Assembly (NCBI GenBank): GCA_016928995.1
Contig: JAFGJS010000102.1
Span: forward strand, 19,682-83,681
DNA length: 64,000 bases
Reading direction: 5' to 3'
From: Candidatus Sumerlaeota bacterium
GTDB lineage: Bacteria > Sumerlaeota > Sumerlaeia > JAFGJS01
Position 1 is the stretch's first letter; each line of letters opens with the position of its first letter. The notes below the pieces were generated by a model that saw nothing but the letters and a program-made list of their open reading frames with translations, had not been told where the DNA came from and ran no database searches. Both the position numbers and the translations under genes were made by a program. Shown here piece after piece: positions 29,401-36,333 of this stretch.

Positions 29401-29970
29401 ATCGCAGTGGATCTTTTCACTGCGGATGATATCATCTGCAGCAATTGTGAAGTGACGACGCTCACGCAGATCACCGATAACCTCTGGAGCTTTGTGGTTC
29501 AGAACCTCGCCCCTGGTTTGGTGACGATCTATGTGCCCGGCGGCGCGGTCGTCTCCAACGGACAGCGCAGTTCTCCGAGCAACATTTTCACGTACACCTA
29601 TAATCCAGGCGCTGTCACCGTGACCTTGAGCAGTCCAGATGTGAGCAATGGCGGCAATTATGGCGGAGAATCGCCGGTGGACATGACCGCCACGTTCAAT
29701 CGCGATGTTACAGGCTTCACGATAGGAGACATCGTGGTGACGAATGCCGCCGTCCAGGGATTTACTGCGGTGTCGGCGCGGGTATATACCTTCCAGGTGA
29801 TTCCAATAGCGCAAGGCGGAGTGACCGTTCTCATTCCTGCTGGAGCGGCGACGGGAGTCGCGCCTCCGACCGATCCCAATGTGGCGTCGTTGGTTTATAG
29901 TTTTAACTTTACTGCTGCGCAAGCGCTGGAAAGCAGTTTGGGCGCACACAATTGGGACATGCTGGAGTGA
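20431..29970 (+). CDS. Giant exported repeat protein (autotransporter-type repeats, DUF4114, cadherin/Ig-like modules)
   Basis: 3179 residues. A long basic N-terminal extension (about 1-45) precedes a hydrophobic segment and a probable cleavage site after AHA (near 69), reminiscent of the extended signal peptides of autotransporters. The mature protein opens with YDWNSGAGVWSDAANW, typical of autotransporter-repeat proteins. Residues about 148-1445 are at least seven units of about 181 residues. Further on are a cadherin-like module (about 1780-1884), a calcium-binding Asp-rich segment (DTNGDGVPN to DADDDNDGIPD, about 1924-1972), a DUF4114-like motif (FDGGDRDFNDTA), a DUF11-like module, two more cadherin-like modules, a nidogen-like region and terminal Ig-like modules. 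No autotransporter barrel, LPXTG, PEP-CTERM or type IX signal is seen at the C-terminus. ATG 20431 with GAGGGG upstream is preferred over an upstream in-frame start at 20326. Confidence 0.85.
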   Translation: MNTDFRNADSVAHLQRGIEVQKKKITNVPSARTWIALMTGLGERRRGAVRLLPALAALALFAALQAHAAPQTYDWNSGAGVWSDAANWTPAVVPQDNATTKSNVLIDNGESTASVATVGLNVTITTATVDFGDALAVTTGPLTIVSLFTNNGQTTVGGSLTSSVLIMGSGSDLTGSGSVVLSGGLLELTSGSFTHGASHTIQGSGALVNETGDIDNLGTVTANVPGGNILLNTDIISTNSGILGAENEGILYIDDTFLANSAGLIQALTSGTVSLQNQVTIDGGAMSTVGGGSLIDIAGTLNFLPNVSFSGQMISEISSSARLYNVFTNNGLWRALLNSIIYIDTDVSLNGVGEIHLEGGVIEGFGGGSDDILTVGANQTISGSGAFMNQTANFNNLGLVTANTSGGNILVDDDTYSTNSGIMRAENSGILYIDDSYITNTSGTIQALTSGTVIVVSQTTLIEGLLNTIGGGSSIYINGTGNLFEENALSGLMISDAASFVRLVDSFTNNGLWRALLNSMIVIDETVSLDGNGEIQLEGGVIEGFAGSVATDILIVGANQTISGFGAFMNQTANFNNLGVVTADASGSNILLDVDTYSTNSGIMRAENSGILYIDDSYITNTSGTIQALTSGTVNIVSQTALIEGLLNTVGGGSSIHINSTGNLFRANTLGSGLLISDPSSFVRLVDSFTNNGLWRALLNSSIFIDELVSLDGNGEIHLEGGVIEGFSGSVDPDILIVGANQTISGFGTFMNETAHFDNRGVITADTSGWNIFVDADAASTNTGTIGAENSGILYFEDTTLENTGGVIQALTSGTTILTINMLIGGGDFYSDGAGSSIHIAGGNNTLANNTLDGLMISDAGSSVTVVNAFDNIGLWRVLSNASWYIYNSLALNGAGEIRLEGGVIEGSAAAIGPNILTVAIGQAITGAGAFMNQTARFVNYGTVTADVPTSDMLVEADGPSVNNGRIGAENSGILYLNNFTLDNAGGDIQASTSGTVTIVDDMIITGGDFIATDAGSSIHITGAGNFLTSNTLMGLMISDSPSTVSVANTFTNNGLWRALLNASIGVYNVLSLDGVGEVHLEGGVIEGSAAAVGPNILIVGANQNITGSGAFMNQTASFVNLGTVVANTSGGNILVDADAPSFNTGLMGAQNDSTLYLDDLTLDNTGGDIQASTSGVVELLDNVIITGGDFIATDTGSSINIAGIGNFLANNTLTGDMISDSASAVHVVNAFTNNGLWRALINSSIGVYNSLSLDGTGEVRLEGGALEGSAAAIGPNILTIGADQSITGEGAFMNQTASFINFGSVIADAAGGNIVVDADALSTNTGSMGAQNESVMYIRDTAIENAGGVISALTSGVVVLEDDFIIANGEFSADATGYFEITGVFSALSEVLVNAPVEQQAGSDVQLTTGITSNELWRMNGGRLAISGSVLWDGSAAIEMHAGALIDGDAATLTPDILTIPAGKEIYGAGDLMGATAGMVNNGLIRANDSAGPLYLNPDAAAGFTNTGTLQADSTGELILDNGAAGFTNFNAGTGTLTGGIYNVYGRMEFTGLNLEVNQSEILIDGAGATFENSSGVRVTNLFQENGANGSFTLDNSAVMHTNMPLINNGAFTIGDGALFQANDTYNQAASTTTLNNGSLDVFNGATVNGGLFIGAGTVIGDLTSSGGLLNPGNTTGTLTVTGDFISEAGGTVAFHLGGYTAGTEFNQMSVGGAITLNGGTVTVDCFNGFTPALHDDFLLIAGPQPTGIFDNLIVTGGPIGVPVHLYCTPSGVHLGFMDIYAVDDTISTPVLEDELLTIIETDYLGNDISTSPPLVLVSVDGRTNYGAELTLGAGNVLTYDPRNPALIQILNDGDSIVDTFTYTITDNTGTTETATVSITVLGVDERALTDAANNLTFPLDEPLAVDFIGEGVDSAQTIGMFFLDIDTNGDGVPNFMQSSDTDDMDGDGQLNGVDADDDNDGIPDVDDRAGYNVPAGPAAGWAPESYDTTPADAFTSGFEAAMNGLHPGDFWQFVPNNIVDYTDINSNTFTGVFAHPGAYLYVDQLDATGAMYSDGIPDILQAPNDVLPPMALDQGFITTELDGVTTAPGLLGRFGVNAWTGSTVFYHMEDDNDAALSTEWSALSPYAGAYTDSSTATEGWPDYLLYGTTVEGAGAIPWPLQNDDPNGERYWRYRLTESAIPGAQREMVFFTTVYWNSGGNDVNTYYTKARFNPDAAANATVNAATTGDNYGGTGFPDWFPDFADSFEHDMMTSVIYTLGWTDVTDPDPFNGGLPTQAVAPATQAEINALENYTQDWRVQQNVAVADWLTALPLDGNATLLSRYGIDLAATTDNVVLRASHGRQPHAMAYVPAGEVGAVIAFEEEFDGGDRDFNDTAILLRRLQPFLDALKSVSFVNDADGDGYADSGDVLQYDIVLTNYGGSVLTPTTLTDVLDVNLTLVGGSLTIASSVPAPYTVLSGNGAGNPSVIIEWPTVPRLSVTTVTFTATVDAPLTPPTGSIVISNQGFFTGGEPDPVPTDNPLTLAVDDPTTIQADAEPDVNPEFYTTDEDTPFSDPVGVLANDSDYPYTTATLSVVAYDATSANGAAVTITAGGSLTYDPTVSASLQTMPEGAVTVDTFNYTVSDNNGNTAVGLVTVTVDGVNDWPTDITIDNDNIPETSPIGTLVGNFSTADVDLGDSHVYSLVPGDGDRDNAAFVTSGTQLITNTTFDYPTQFLYRIRVRTTDLLGLWYEEEMIIWITQDYTPPYDNSLNHTYSVTEDTFTWLDITTIATQQFDTLGDDQLIEIPLGMDFTFFGQTYTTAYISGNGTLFFGGVGPASWINGANPQGTHPEQNDGLIYQNYNGPMIAAAWDDWDVSDYGSYFEGNIYTTLTTFEGRQVFVIQYEGVLRVDGTNADSFQIMLFADRGDIRINYRDMDSTHRNGMAIGIEGDSATYVQYTFEEAPGPGPTTPDDISLLFRLNARSRLYSYDVADGGETDMTTLTMFIQFDIAVDLFTADDIICSNCEVTTLTQITDNLWSFVVQNLAPGLVTIYVPGGAVVSNGQRSSPSNIFTYTYNPGAVTVTLSSPDVSNGGNYGGESPVDMTATFNRDVTGFTIGDIVVTNAAVQGFTAVSARVYTFQVIPIAQGGVTVLIPAGAATGVAPPTDPNVASLVYSFNFTAAQALESSLGAHNWDMLE
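20872..24760 (+). repeat. Seven tandem coding repeats of about 543 bp
   Basis: Successive copies of the FTNNGLWRALLN-type anchor fall at 20872 (degenerate), 21409, 21949, 22495, 23038, 23581, 24124 and 24664 (degenerate). Spacings are 537, 540, 546, 543, 543, 543 and 540 bases, all multiples of three. Each unit holds VGANQTISG, a Met-Asn-Gln-Thr-Ala motif, ALTSGTV and GGGSSI-like motifs. The units around 21670-21780 and 22210-22320 are almost identical at the DNA level, pointing to recent copying. Confidence 0.92.
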
Positions 29971-29995
29971 AGCAAGGGAGTTTTGGGGAAGAAAC

Positions 29996-30139
29996 ATGAT
30001 TCGCTCAAGTGATGAGGCGAGAGCGACGATGAACATATCAACCGGAATGGGCGTCAGCTCTGACGCTGAGGATGATGTTTGTGACAAATCCAGATATGCC
30101 CGGAGGGGTGACAGAAGAGAAGAAAGGCGGAGAAAGTAA
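29996..30139 (+). CDS. Possible 47-residue small protein, coupled to the next gene
   Basis: A short frame with a good ribosome binding site (GGGGAAG six bases before the ATG). Its TAA stop shares its last base with the ATG of the next gene (TAATG), an arrangement typical of translational coupling. The product starts with a polar segment and ends in a strongly basic tail with the pattern RRGDRREERRRK. No family recognised. It may be only a leader that feeds ribosomes to the downstream frame. Confidence 0.35.
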   Translation: MIRSSDEARATMNISTGMGVSSDAEDDVCDKSRYARRGDRREERRRK

Positions 30140-30336
30140 TGGCGACGGTCAACAATCCAGAGGGTTGCGTGCGTGTAGTGTGTGAAATGCGCGATTGTAT
30201 TTTTTTTAATGAGTATCCTCAGAGCAACACCATTGTTTTGTGTGATCATCCAGAGAAGAAACACCACATGGGTCAAATGCCCTGCCCACTGTATAGAATG
30301 GACTGGAATAAAAAAGCTGATATGTTCGATTATTAA
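30139..30336 (+). CDS. Small cysteine-rich protein, probable metal-binding
   Basis: 65 residues with Cys10, Cys15, Cys20, Cys35 and Cys49 plus His37, His42 and His43, enough ligands for one zinc site or a small Fe-S site. The central part reads CDHPEK and the end CPLYRMDW. GGAG lies seven bases before the ATG. A strong terminator follows 15 bases after the stop, supporting a real transcription unit. It sits directly downstream of the giant exported protein, but no signal peptide is present, so it should stay in the cytoplasm. Function unknown. Confidence 0.65.
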   Translation: MATVNNPEGCVRVVCEMRDCIFFNEYPQSNTIVLCDHPEKKHHMGQMPCPLYRMDWNKKADMFDY

Positions 30337-30689
30337 CGGGGGAACAAATATGGCCGCGCCGGACGTGATGTCCGGCGCGGCCTTTAACATCATAACCAGT
30401 CAGCAGTTCCCGCCTGGCAAACCTTGATTCGTTTTATTGAAAGATGCAGTCTGGCAAGATTCTCTCTTGCGAAATAAGTTGCCAATTCAAGACGCCCAGC
30501 CAATGACGTTCATGCCTTTTCACTTTTTTTATCAGGGATTTTGCCGGATGAGAGGCTCTGGGCGAACTGTCGCATTTTGCCCTAGACAAAGCGGCTCCAG
30601 GCGCCTTGAATGCTCACACTCGGCTGGATGACGCGAGGAGCGATTCGCGTCGCTGAAGGTGAAGGCTATTTGATGACAAGGATAATGTG
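30337..30689. other. Gap before the PLP-enzyme gene
   Basis: 353 bases without a convincing gene. After the terminator it contains a small hairpin (GCAAGA/TCTTGC, around 30453-30469) and a 7-bp hairpin GACGCGA/TCGCGTC (30630-30651) about 40 bases before the next start. The latter could influence expression of the PLP enzyme, but no known riboswitch pattern fits. Confidence 0.4.
30352..30388 (+). terminator. Strong hairpin terminator
   Basis: A perfect 13-bp GC-rich stem (30352-30364 with 30370-30382) with loop GTGAT, followed by TTTAAC. It closes the giant-protein/small-protein transcription unit. Confidence 0.8.
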
Positions 30690-31883
30690 ATGACAAAGGA
30701 ACACCGAAAAATGACGCCTCCTGATCCATTGACTCCTTACGGCAACCGTCCGATGGTCACGCCGATTGTCAACGCCGTGAATTACGAATACCTTTCCTTC
30801 GAGGTGTTGCGGCAAATCACGGATGGCGAGATCGACGGCTATACCTATCACCGCGACGACAATCCAACAGTGCGCGAGGTTGAGCGGAAAATCGCAGCCC
30901 TGGAAGGCGCCGAGGACTGCATCGTCTGCACCACCGGCATGGCTGCGTGCACGATGATTTATCTGACCTATTTGCGCTGCGGGGATCAACTGATCATCTT
31001 CCACGACACCTATGGGGCGAACTACAAGGTCTCGCTGATCCTGGAACGGTTGGGCGTGGATGTCCTTTGGCTCGATGCGAACGAGGCGGACCGGATCGGC
31101 GAGCATCTTAAGCCGAACACGCGGATGATCCTGCTCGAAACGCCCAGCAATCCGCTCTGCAAGGTCATCGACATTGAAGCCGTCTGCAAGGCGGCGAAAA
31201 CCGTCGGCGCTATAACCGTGGTGGACAACACCTTCGCGACGCCCTATCATCAGCTTCCGCTCAAATTGGGCGCCGATCTTGTCGTGCACAGCGCCACGAA
31301 GGCGCTGGGCGGTCATAATGATTTGATGGCCGGGGCCATCGCGGCTTCGCGGGAGCGATATAATGAGTTATGGTTCACCCGTCAGGCGATCGGCACGACT
31401 CTGGACGCTTATTCCGCCTTTTTGCTCGATCGCGGATTGAAGACCTTTGAACTGCGCGCCCAGGCGATGGATCGCGGCGCGCGGGCCGTGGCGGAATTTC
31501 TGGATAAACACCCCAAGGTCTCCCGGTTGATGTATCCCGGACTGCCCTCCCATCCCAGCCACGAGGTGGCCGCTCGTCAGATGCATCGTGGCTTCGGCGG
31601 CATGATGGCTTTCGATGTGGGCGTGGAAGAGGAAGACGCGAAGCGGTTCATCATGGCGCTGAAGACGATTTATCATGCTGTCAGCCTCGGCGCCACCGAG
31701 ACGCTGATCTGCATCCCGAACTTGACCACAATGCTCTATCTTCCGCCGGAACGGCGCACGATTTTTGGCGTGCGGAAAAACACTGTCCGGCTCGCGCTGG
31801 GCATTGAGCCGCCTGAAACCCTGGTGGCCGACCTCAAACAAGCGCTGGCTTGCGTCGCGGAACGAGTCGCGACGAAAAGCTGA
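30690..31883 (+). CDS. Cys/Met-metabolism PLP-dependent enzyme (cystathionine gamma-synthase / methionine gamma-lyase type)
   Basis: 397-residue cytoplasmic enzyme of the trans-sulfuration family, which forms or cleaves bonds at the gamma or beta carbon of sulfur amino acids. The PLP lysine is Lys204 in the motif SATKALGGH. The preceding VVDNTFATPYHQ and the later TETLICIPN segments match the family, and the length is normal. An in-frame GTG at 30687 precedes the ATG at 30690; AAGGA seven bases upstream of the ATG favours the latter. Sequence alone does not separate cystathionine gamma-synthase, gamma-lyase, O-acetylhomoserine sulfhydrylase and methionine gamma-lyase. No other methionine gene is adjacent. 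It appears to be a single-gene unit with a hairpin after it. Confidence 0.9.
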   Translation: MTKEHRKMTPPDPLTPYGNRPMVTPIVNAVNYEYLSFEVLRQITDGEIDGYTYHRDDNPTVREVERKIAALEGAEDCIVCTTGMAACTMIYLTYLRCGDQLIIFHDTYGANYKVSLILERLGVDVLWLDANEADRIGEHLKPNTRMILLETPSNPLCKVIDIEAVCKAAKTVGAITVVDNTFATPYHQLPLKLGADLVVHSATKALGGHNDLMAGAIAASRERYNELWFTRQAIGTTLDAYSAFLLDRGLKTFELRAQAMDRGARAVAEFLDKHPKVSRLMYPGLPSHPSHEVAARQMHRGFGGMMAFDVGVEEEDAKRFIMALKTIYHAVSLGATETLICIPNLTTMLYLPPERRTIFGVRKNTVRLALGIEPPETLVADLKQALACVAERVATKS

Positions 31884-31919
31884 TCATCGCGGCGCAACTC
31901 GTGATAGCGAATAATCGAT

Positions 31920-31950
31920 GCCCGGCTGATTTTAAATCAGCCGGGCTTCA
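31920..31950 (+). terminator. Hairpin after the PLP-enzyme gene
   Basis: GCCCGGCTGATTT (31920-31932) is the inverse of 31934-31946, giving a nearly loopless palindrome followed by only two Ts. It is the likely transcript end, although the T tract is poor. Confidence 0.6.
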
Positions 31951-32070
31951 GTAATGCATTGAATTCACAGCGCCGGTTCAGATAGACTGGATCCGGTTTG
32001 ACCGGCTGGGGAGTGGCGGAAGCCTCTTGCTTCGCTCTTGACGGTTGAAATGCCAAGGGAACTCAGCGCA

Positions 32071-33510
32071 ATGGCGGATAACGTAGCGACAACAACGCGG
32101 CGCGGGAAGAATGGCGAGAAGCGGCGGTATTTGATACCGGAAACGCGCGGATTGCGTTATGAGTTCGACACGACGATTCCGCTGTCGAAGCAAGCGGAGC
32201 GGTTGAGCGAACTCCGCGAGCGCGGATATAATCTTCTGGTCGTCAACGGACTGGAGGAAGGGTACACGATCTATCCCAGCGAGGTGATGCACGCGCAGGG
32301 ATTCCCGGCGATTCATCCCTTTCAACGGCGCCATCGGGATATGTTTCAGCAGGTGATCGAGATCGCCTCGCGATTGGATTTTCATATTTACCTGCGCGCC
32401 TCGTTGACCAAATTGCTGGCGCGAAACCGCTTCCGCGCGCATCCTGTCATTTCGAAACAGCCCAGTTGGAGCGTGTGCGATCATGCGGGGCGGCGAATGT
32501 TCGCCGCGCAGCATCCGCAGCTGAATTTTTTGTGTCCGGCGAATCCCGAGGTGCGCCGGCATCTGGGCGCCGTGTTGAGCGAGATGATCGTGGGGCAGCC
32601 CGTTTCGGGGGTCATGCTGGCCGACGTGGGATTCCCCTTGCGTTCGGCTTATCCGGACACCGCGGCGTGTTTTTGCGAGTCGTGCAAGCGGCAGGTGGAT
32701 CAGGAACTGGCGATCAATCTGGCGGAGATCGAATTGGACCCGGCGGATGCGGCTTATCAGCGTTGGACGGAATGGCGCACGGAGCGAGTGGGAGCGTTCG
32801 TCGCCAGTCTGCGTTCGCGCATCCAGAGCGTGCGGCCGGATTTGATCATCGGTTTGCAATTTTACGGCGGCCTGGGTCCGGACAGCAAGCATCCCGGCAC
32901 GTTGCTGGCAGTGCGGGAGTGGCTTGAAGAAGGGCTGCTGGATCTTGCCGCGCCGGTGTATATGCCGCGCATCGCGGACGACTTCTGGCTCGACATGCCG
33001 AATGATGTGGAACGGCTGCCTGCAAACACTCTGATCCTTCCGACATTGCGCGATCTGCCCATGGAAAATGCGCGCGAGATGATCCAGTTGATCAAGGAAT
33101 TGCCGCTCTGCGGATTTCTGCTGGATCCCGGCATGCCGCTGACGGAGGAAGTGAAGGAGCAATTGCGCTCCATGGGCGTGATCGGCCAGGCTCGCGCGGT
33201 TGAATTTGAACTGGACAAGGCGTTGATCGACATTTTGTACGCGGCGATGCAGCTGTTGCCGCGTGACCATAGTTTATATCTGCTGCTCAAGGATATGTCG
33301 CGATTGTTGAATGAGAATTTCCAGGAAGGCGGCAGCCGCGCAGCGTTGAATAACTTGATCTCAAACTTTGCGGGACTGGAAGAGCGGCTGGAAAACGGAC
33401 AGCTGCAATTGCCCATCGATTTGACGCCGGTGGCCAGACATCTGAACCTTGCGCGCCGGATCGTGGAGATGCTGACTTCCGGACGTTCCAACTGCGAGGC
33501 GAACTTCTGA
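32071..33510 (+). CDS. Glycoside hydrolase-like protein (GHL10/UPF0748-like barrel)
   Basis: 479 residues resembling the TIM-barrel hydrolase-like group that acts on, or is related to enzymes acting on, polysaccharides. Supporting segments are FLCPANPEVRRHLGAVLSEM, VMLADVGFPL, the paired cysteines FCESCK, and LIIGLQFYGGLG in the barrel. There is no signal peptide, so a cytoplasmic location is likely. ATG 32071 with AAGGGA 10 bases upstream is chosen; ATG 32050 and TTG 32038 are in frame. Its TGA overlaps the ATG of the following membrane protein, so the two are probably co-translated. Exact substrate unknown; catalytic residues not assigned. Confidence 0.65.
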   Translation: MADNVATTTRRGKNGEKRRYLIPETRGLRYEFDTTIPLSKQAERLSELRERGYNLLVVNGLEEGYTIYPSEVMHAQGFPAIHPFQRRHRDMFQQVIEIASRLDFHIYLRASLTKLLARNRFRAHPVISKQPSWSVCDHAGRRMFAAQHPQLNFLCPANPEVRRHLGAVLSEMIVGQPVSGVMLADVGFPLRSAYPDTAACFCESCKRQVDQELAINLAEIELDPADAAYQRWTEWRTERVGAFVASLRSRIQSVRPDLIIGLQFYGGLGPDSKHPGTLLAVREWLEEGLLDLAAPVYMPRIADDFWLDMPNDVERLPANTLILPTLRDLPMENAREMIQLIKELPLCGFLLDPGMPLTEEVKEQLRSMGVIGQARAVEFELDKALIDILYAAMQLLPRDHSLYLLLKDMSRLLNENFQEGGSRAALNNLISNFAGLEERLENGQLQLPIDLTPVARHLNLARRIVEMLTSGRSNCEANF

Positions 33511-35840
33511 TGGCGGCGGGACTGGGAATTTGCCTGCGGCAATCGAAATTTCTTCGTTATGATCTGCCTGCGCTGTTGATCTATCTTGCGGTCGCTACGG
33601 CCCTATTCGCGCCGGCCTTGAATTTTGACCAGGTCCATCTGTTCGGCACGGACACCGTCACGCAGAAGTATCTTTTTTATCAAACTGGTTTTGATTATCT
33701 GCGCGCCACCGGGCGGTTGCCGTTCTGGAATCCATACGTCCATTGCGGCGTTCCTTTTTTGGGCTCGTTCGCATTGTGCCCGTTCTTTCCCACGACCTGG
33801 CTGATGGCCCTTGCGCCTTTCGCGCTGGGTTTCGCGCTGCATTATCTGCTGAGCAATTTTCTGGCCGGCGCGCTGGGCTATGCCGGGCTGGGCTTGATGG
33901 GGCGCCGCCGTTTCGCCGCGTTTGCCGGCGGATTACTATGGCAATTGAACTGCCATTTTTGCACACTGGTTTATCCCGGACATATCGGCAAGTATCCTGC
34001 CATCGCCTGCGCGCCGCTCGTGATCGGCGGCGTCGTGCATGCCTGCCGTACAAAGCATTGGCGTGGATTCATCCTGGCGGGCGTGGGGCTGGCGTTGCAG
34101 ATCTTCGCCAGCCACGTGCAGATCGCGTATTATATTATCGGGCTGTGCATTGCGTATGCGGTGGCGCATGCACTGTGGGCCGCGCCCAGGCAGCCTCGCG
34201 AGTGGTTGCGGCGCATAGCCGGACTGGCGTTGATGCTGGGCGTCGGCGCGAGCCTTTCAGCGGTGTTTCTTTTCCCTGCGCTGGAAACGAGCGTACGTTC
34301 AGGCCGCGCGGGCGGCGTGGAATTCGAGGAAGCGACGAAGTCCAGCTATCCGCCGGACGAGTTGTGGGAGTTGATCCTGCCGCTTTACACCGGACACAAC
34401 GTGCATGCGCCGGGCGACGAAGAAGAGCCGCCGCGTTACTTCGGGCAGTGGGGTGAACGGCTGGTCAGCGATTATGTGGGTATGGGCGTGCTGCTGTTTG
34501 CGTTGCTGGGGTTGCTGCTGGAACGCCGGATGGAACGATGGTTTTGGCTGGCAGTGATCGGTACGACACTGTTGATGTGTGTGGGCAAATACCATCCACT
34601 TTACCACATCCTATATGATTGGATCCCGGGTTTGGATCACTTCCGCTCACCGGCCACGATCATGTTTCTCATTCCGCTTGCGCTGGCCGGGCTGGTTTCA
34701 ATGGGCGTCGAACGATTGCTCGATGCTGGCGATCTATCGGGCCGCCGTAAGATTTTTTGGATCATATCGGGAACGAGCATCTGGATTTTCCTGATATTGT
34801 TTCTGGCAGGTTATCTGCGTCTTTGCATATTGCCTGATGAAGCTATGCGCGAGTTTTATTTTTTTAATGCGATGGCACGCACGGGCATGGCCGGCCTGGC
34901 GTGCGGCGTGACGATGATCCTGATCGCCGTATTGTTTAGCGGAATGCGTGAGCGACTGATGGCTTTAGCATTGTTCGTGACCATCGCGGCGCTCGACCTC
35001 TGGAGCGTGGACCGCATCTTTGTGCGCACCGCGCCCTTGAAGGATCTGCAGGCGATGCCCGCGCGTTATGCGCCGTTGCGCGACGCCATGCGCATGCGCC
35101 TTCGTTCGGGGCCGCAGGATCGCGTGCTGATCGCCGGAGGCGAGTTGTCCAACTGGCTGATGATGAGCGGGATCCGTTCGCTGCATGGCTATCATCCCGT
35201 GGTCATGCAAAGATGCTCCCGTTTGCTTGACGCGGGCGGCGGCTCGTATGGTCCGCGCGCCTCGCGGCTGCTTAATCTGCGTTTTGTGGTGGGCGATCCG
35301 GGAACACCCGGTTTCGCGCAGGAATTCCGGCCGGTCGCCGGGATCAAGGGTCTATATGAACACCGCGAGCCTTTGCAATACGCCTGGTTTCCGGAGCGCT
35401 TAACGCCAGCGCAGGACGATGAGGATTGGTTGCGACAGACAGCGGCGCTGGACGATTGCTACGCCGCTGCGATCACCGCGCTTGAAACTAACGAAGCCGA
35501 ATTCGGCGCCGCGCAGGATTGCGCCGTTCGTCTGTTGAATTTTCAACCGGATGAAATTTCGCTCCGCGTCAAAGCGGACAAGCCGCGTCCGCTGGTTCTG
35601 TCGGAACTCTACATGCCTGGCTGGCAATGCCGGTTGGAAGACGGCGCGGCGCTTCCCATCGAATGCGCCGACTATGCCCTGCGCATGATCCGCGTTCCTG
35701 CCGGGATGCATCAACTCACCATGCAATACGCGCCGGACTCGTATCGCACTGGCGGATTCCTTTCGCTCGCCACGCTGGCCATGCTTTTCGCCGGTCTGCT
35801 AGCGTGTCGACGAAGCGGCAGTGTGCGTCAATCCGCATAA
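33510..35840 (+). CDS. Multi-spanning YfhO-type membrane protein
   Basis: 776 residues with about a dozen transmembrane helices in the first 500 residues and a soluble C-terminal domain of about 250 residues. The first extracytoplasmic loop has the pattern FGTDTVTQKY and later FWNPYVHCGVPFLG, typical of the YfhO/GT-C-like family, whose members glycosylate lipoteichoic acid or other lipids in some bacteria. A late DHFRSPATIMFLIPLALAGL segment also fits. The last helix is at the extreme C-terminus. It starts on the last base of the preceding stop. The pairing with a glycoside-hydrolase-like protein suggests a shared glycan pathway, unproven. It converges with the DUF1854 gene and their ends overlap by 13 bases. 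Confidence 0.8.
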   Translation: MAAGLGICLRQSKFLRYDLPALLIYLAVATALFAPALNFDQVHLFGTDTVTQKYLFYQTGFDYLRATGRLPFWNPYVHCGVPFLGSFALCPFFPTTWLMALAPFALGFALHYLLSNFLAGALGYAGLGLMGRRRFAAFAGGLLWQLNCHFCTLVYPGHIGKYPAIACAPLVIGGVVHACRTKHWRGFILAGVGLALQIFASHVQIAYYIIGLCIAYAVAHALWAAPRQPREWLRRIAGLALMLGVGASLSAVFLFPALETSVRSGRAGGVEFEEATKSSYPPDELWELILPLYTGHNVHAPGDEEEPPRYFGQWGERLVSDYVGMGVLLFALLGLLLERRMERWFWLAVIGTTLLMCVGKYHPLYHILYDWIPGLDHFRSPATIMFLIPLALAGLVSMGVERLLDAGDLSGRRKIFWIISGTSIWIFLILFLAGYLRLCILPDEAMREFYFFNAMARTGMAGLACGVTMILIAVLFSGMRERLMALALFVTIAALDLWSVDRIFVRTAPLKDLQAMPARYAPLRDAMRMRLRSGPQDRVLIAGGELSNWLMMSGIRSLHGYHPVVMQRCSRLLDAGGGSYGPRASRLLNLRFVVGDPGTPGFAQEFRPVAGIKGLYEHREPLQYAWFPERLTPAQDDEDWLRQTAALDDCYAAAITALETNEAEFGAAQDCAVRLLNFQPDEISLRVKADKPRPLVLSELYMPGWQCRLEDGAALPIECADYALRMIRVPAGMHQLTMQYAPDSYRTGGFLSLATLAMLFAGLLACRRSGSVRQSA

Positions 35841-36292
35841 GCCCATAGGATCTTGCGGCTTTTTTCATCCATGGTTTCTGGCTCCGGGAAGCGCAGCACA
35901 AGGCCTTCGATCCCGCGAATGAGATACCCGCCCTGTTGCAACGGTCGCGGCCATTCGTCGTGCTTGGTTTGGAAAGTGATCGGGCCTTGGCGGGTGCGCA
36001 CCTTCCAGTTGCGGATTTCATACTCGTTGTCGATCTCGTCGATGGCTTCGATGTCCAGGATGAATCCGGCTTCCATCAGGGCCTGTTCGATCAACTGGCG
36101 CTCCTCAGGCTCCAGATCGTCCAGCTGATCAATCATCGCCACCTCGTGATCCTTCTCGTCGCAGAGCGAGATGAAGCGGTCTGGCGCCGACCAGGGAAAG
36201 GCGCGGCGCACCTTGACGGCGACGTCTTCATCGTCTTCGCGAATGAGCCAGAGCATCCCGTCGTTTTTTTGTTCGAGTTTCAATGGATTCAT
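35828..36292 (-). CDS. DUF1854 family protein
   Basis: 154 residues, cytoplasmic, acidic. The sequence matches my memory of the DUF1854 family (DGMLWLI..., VRRAFPWSAPDRFISLCDEKDHEV, then VRTRQGPITF). Such proteins are typically encoded beside an ABC exporter with an N-terminal extension, as here, and in some genomes near cyanophycin genes. ATG 36292 has AAGGG 10 bases upstream; a GTG at 36310 is less likely. It is downstream of the ABC transporter on the same strand, separated by repeat element D. The biochemical role is unknown. Confidence 0.85.
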   Translation of the reverse strand: MNPLKLEQKNDGMLWLIREDDEDVAVKVRRAFPWSAPDRFISLCDEKDHEVAMIDQLDDLEPEERQLIEQALMEAGFILDIEAIDEIDNEYEIRNWKVRTRQGPITFQTKHDEWPRPLQQGGYLIRGIEGLVLRFPEPETMDEKSRKILWAYAD

Positions 36293-36333
36293 CTTTTTAT
36301 ATCCCTTCACGAGACTGTTAGCTTCGAAATACT

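Noticed and set aside
30630-30651. Resemblance to an S-adenosylhomocysteine riboswitch core (GAGGAGCG) before the PLP enzyme
   Set aside because: The bases form a plain 7-bp hairpin with that sequence in its loop; the required second helix and pseudoknot partner are missing.
31978-33270. Minus-strand open frame opposite the hydrolase-like gene
   Set aside because: The plus-strand product has recognisable barrel motifs and overlaps the next gene in an operon-like way; the minus frame shows none.
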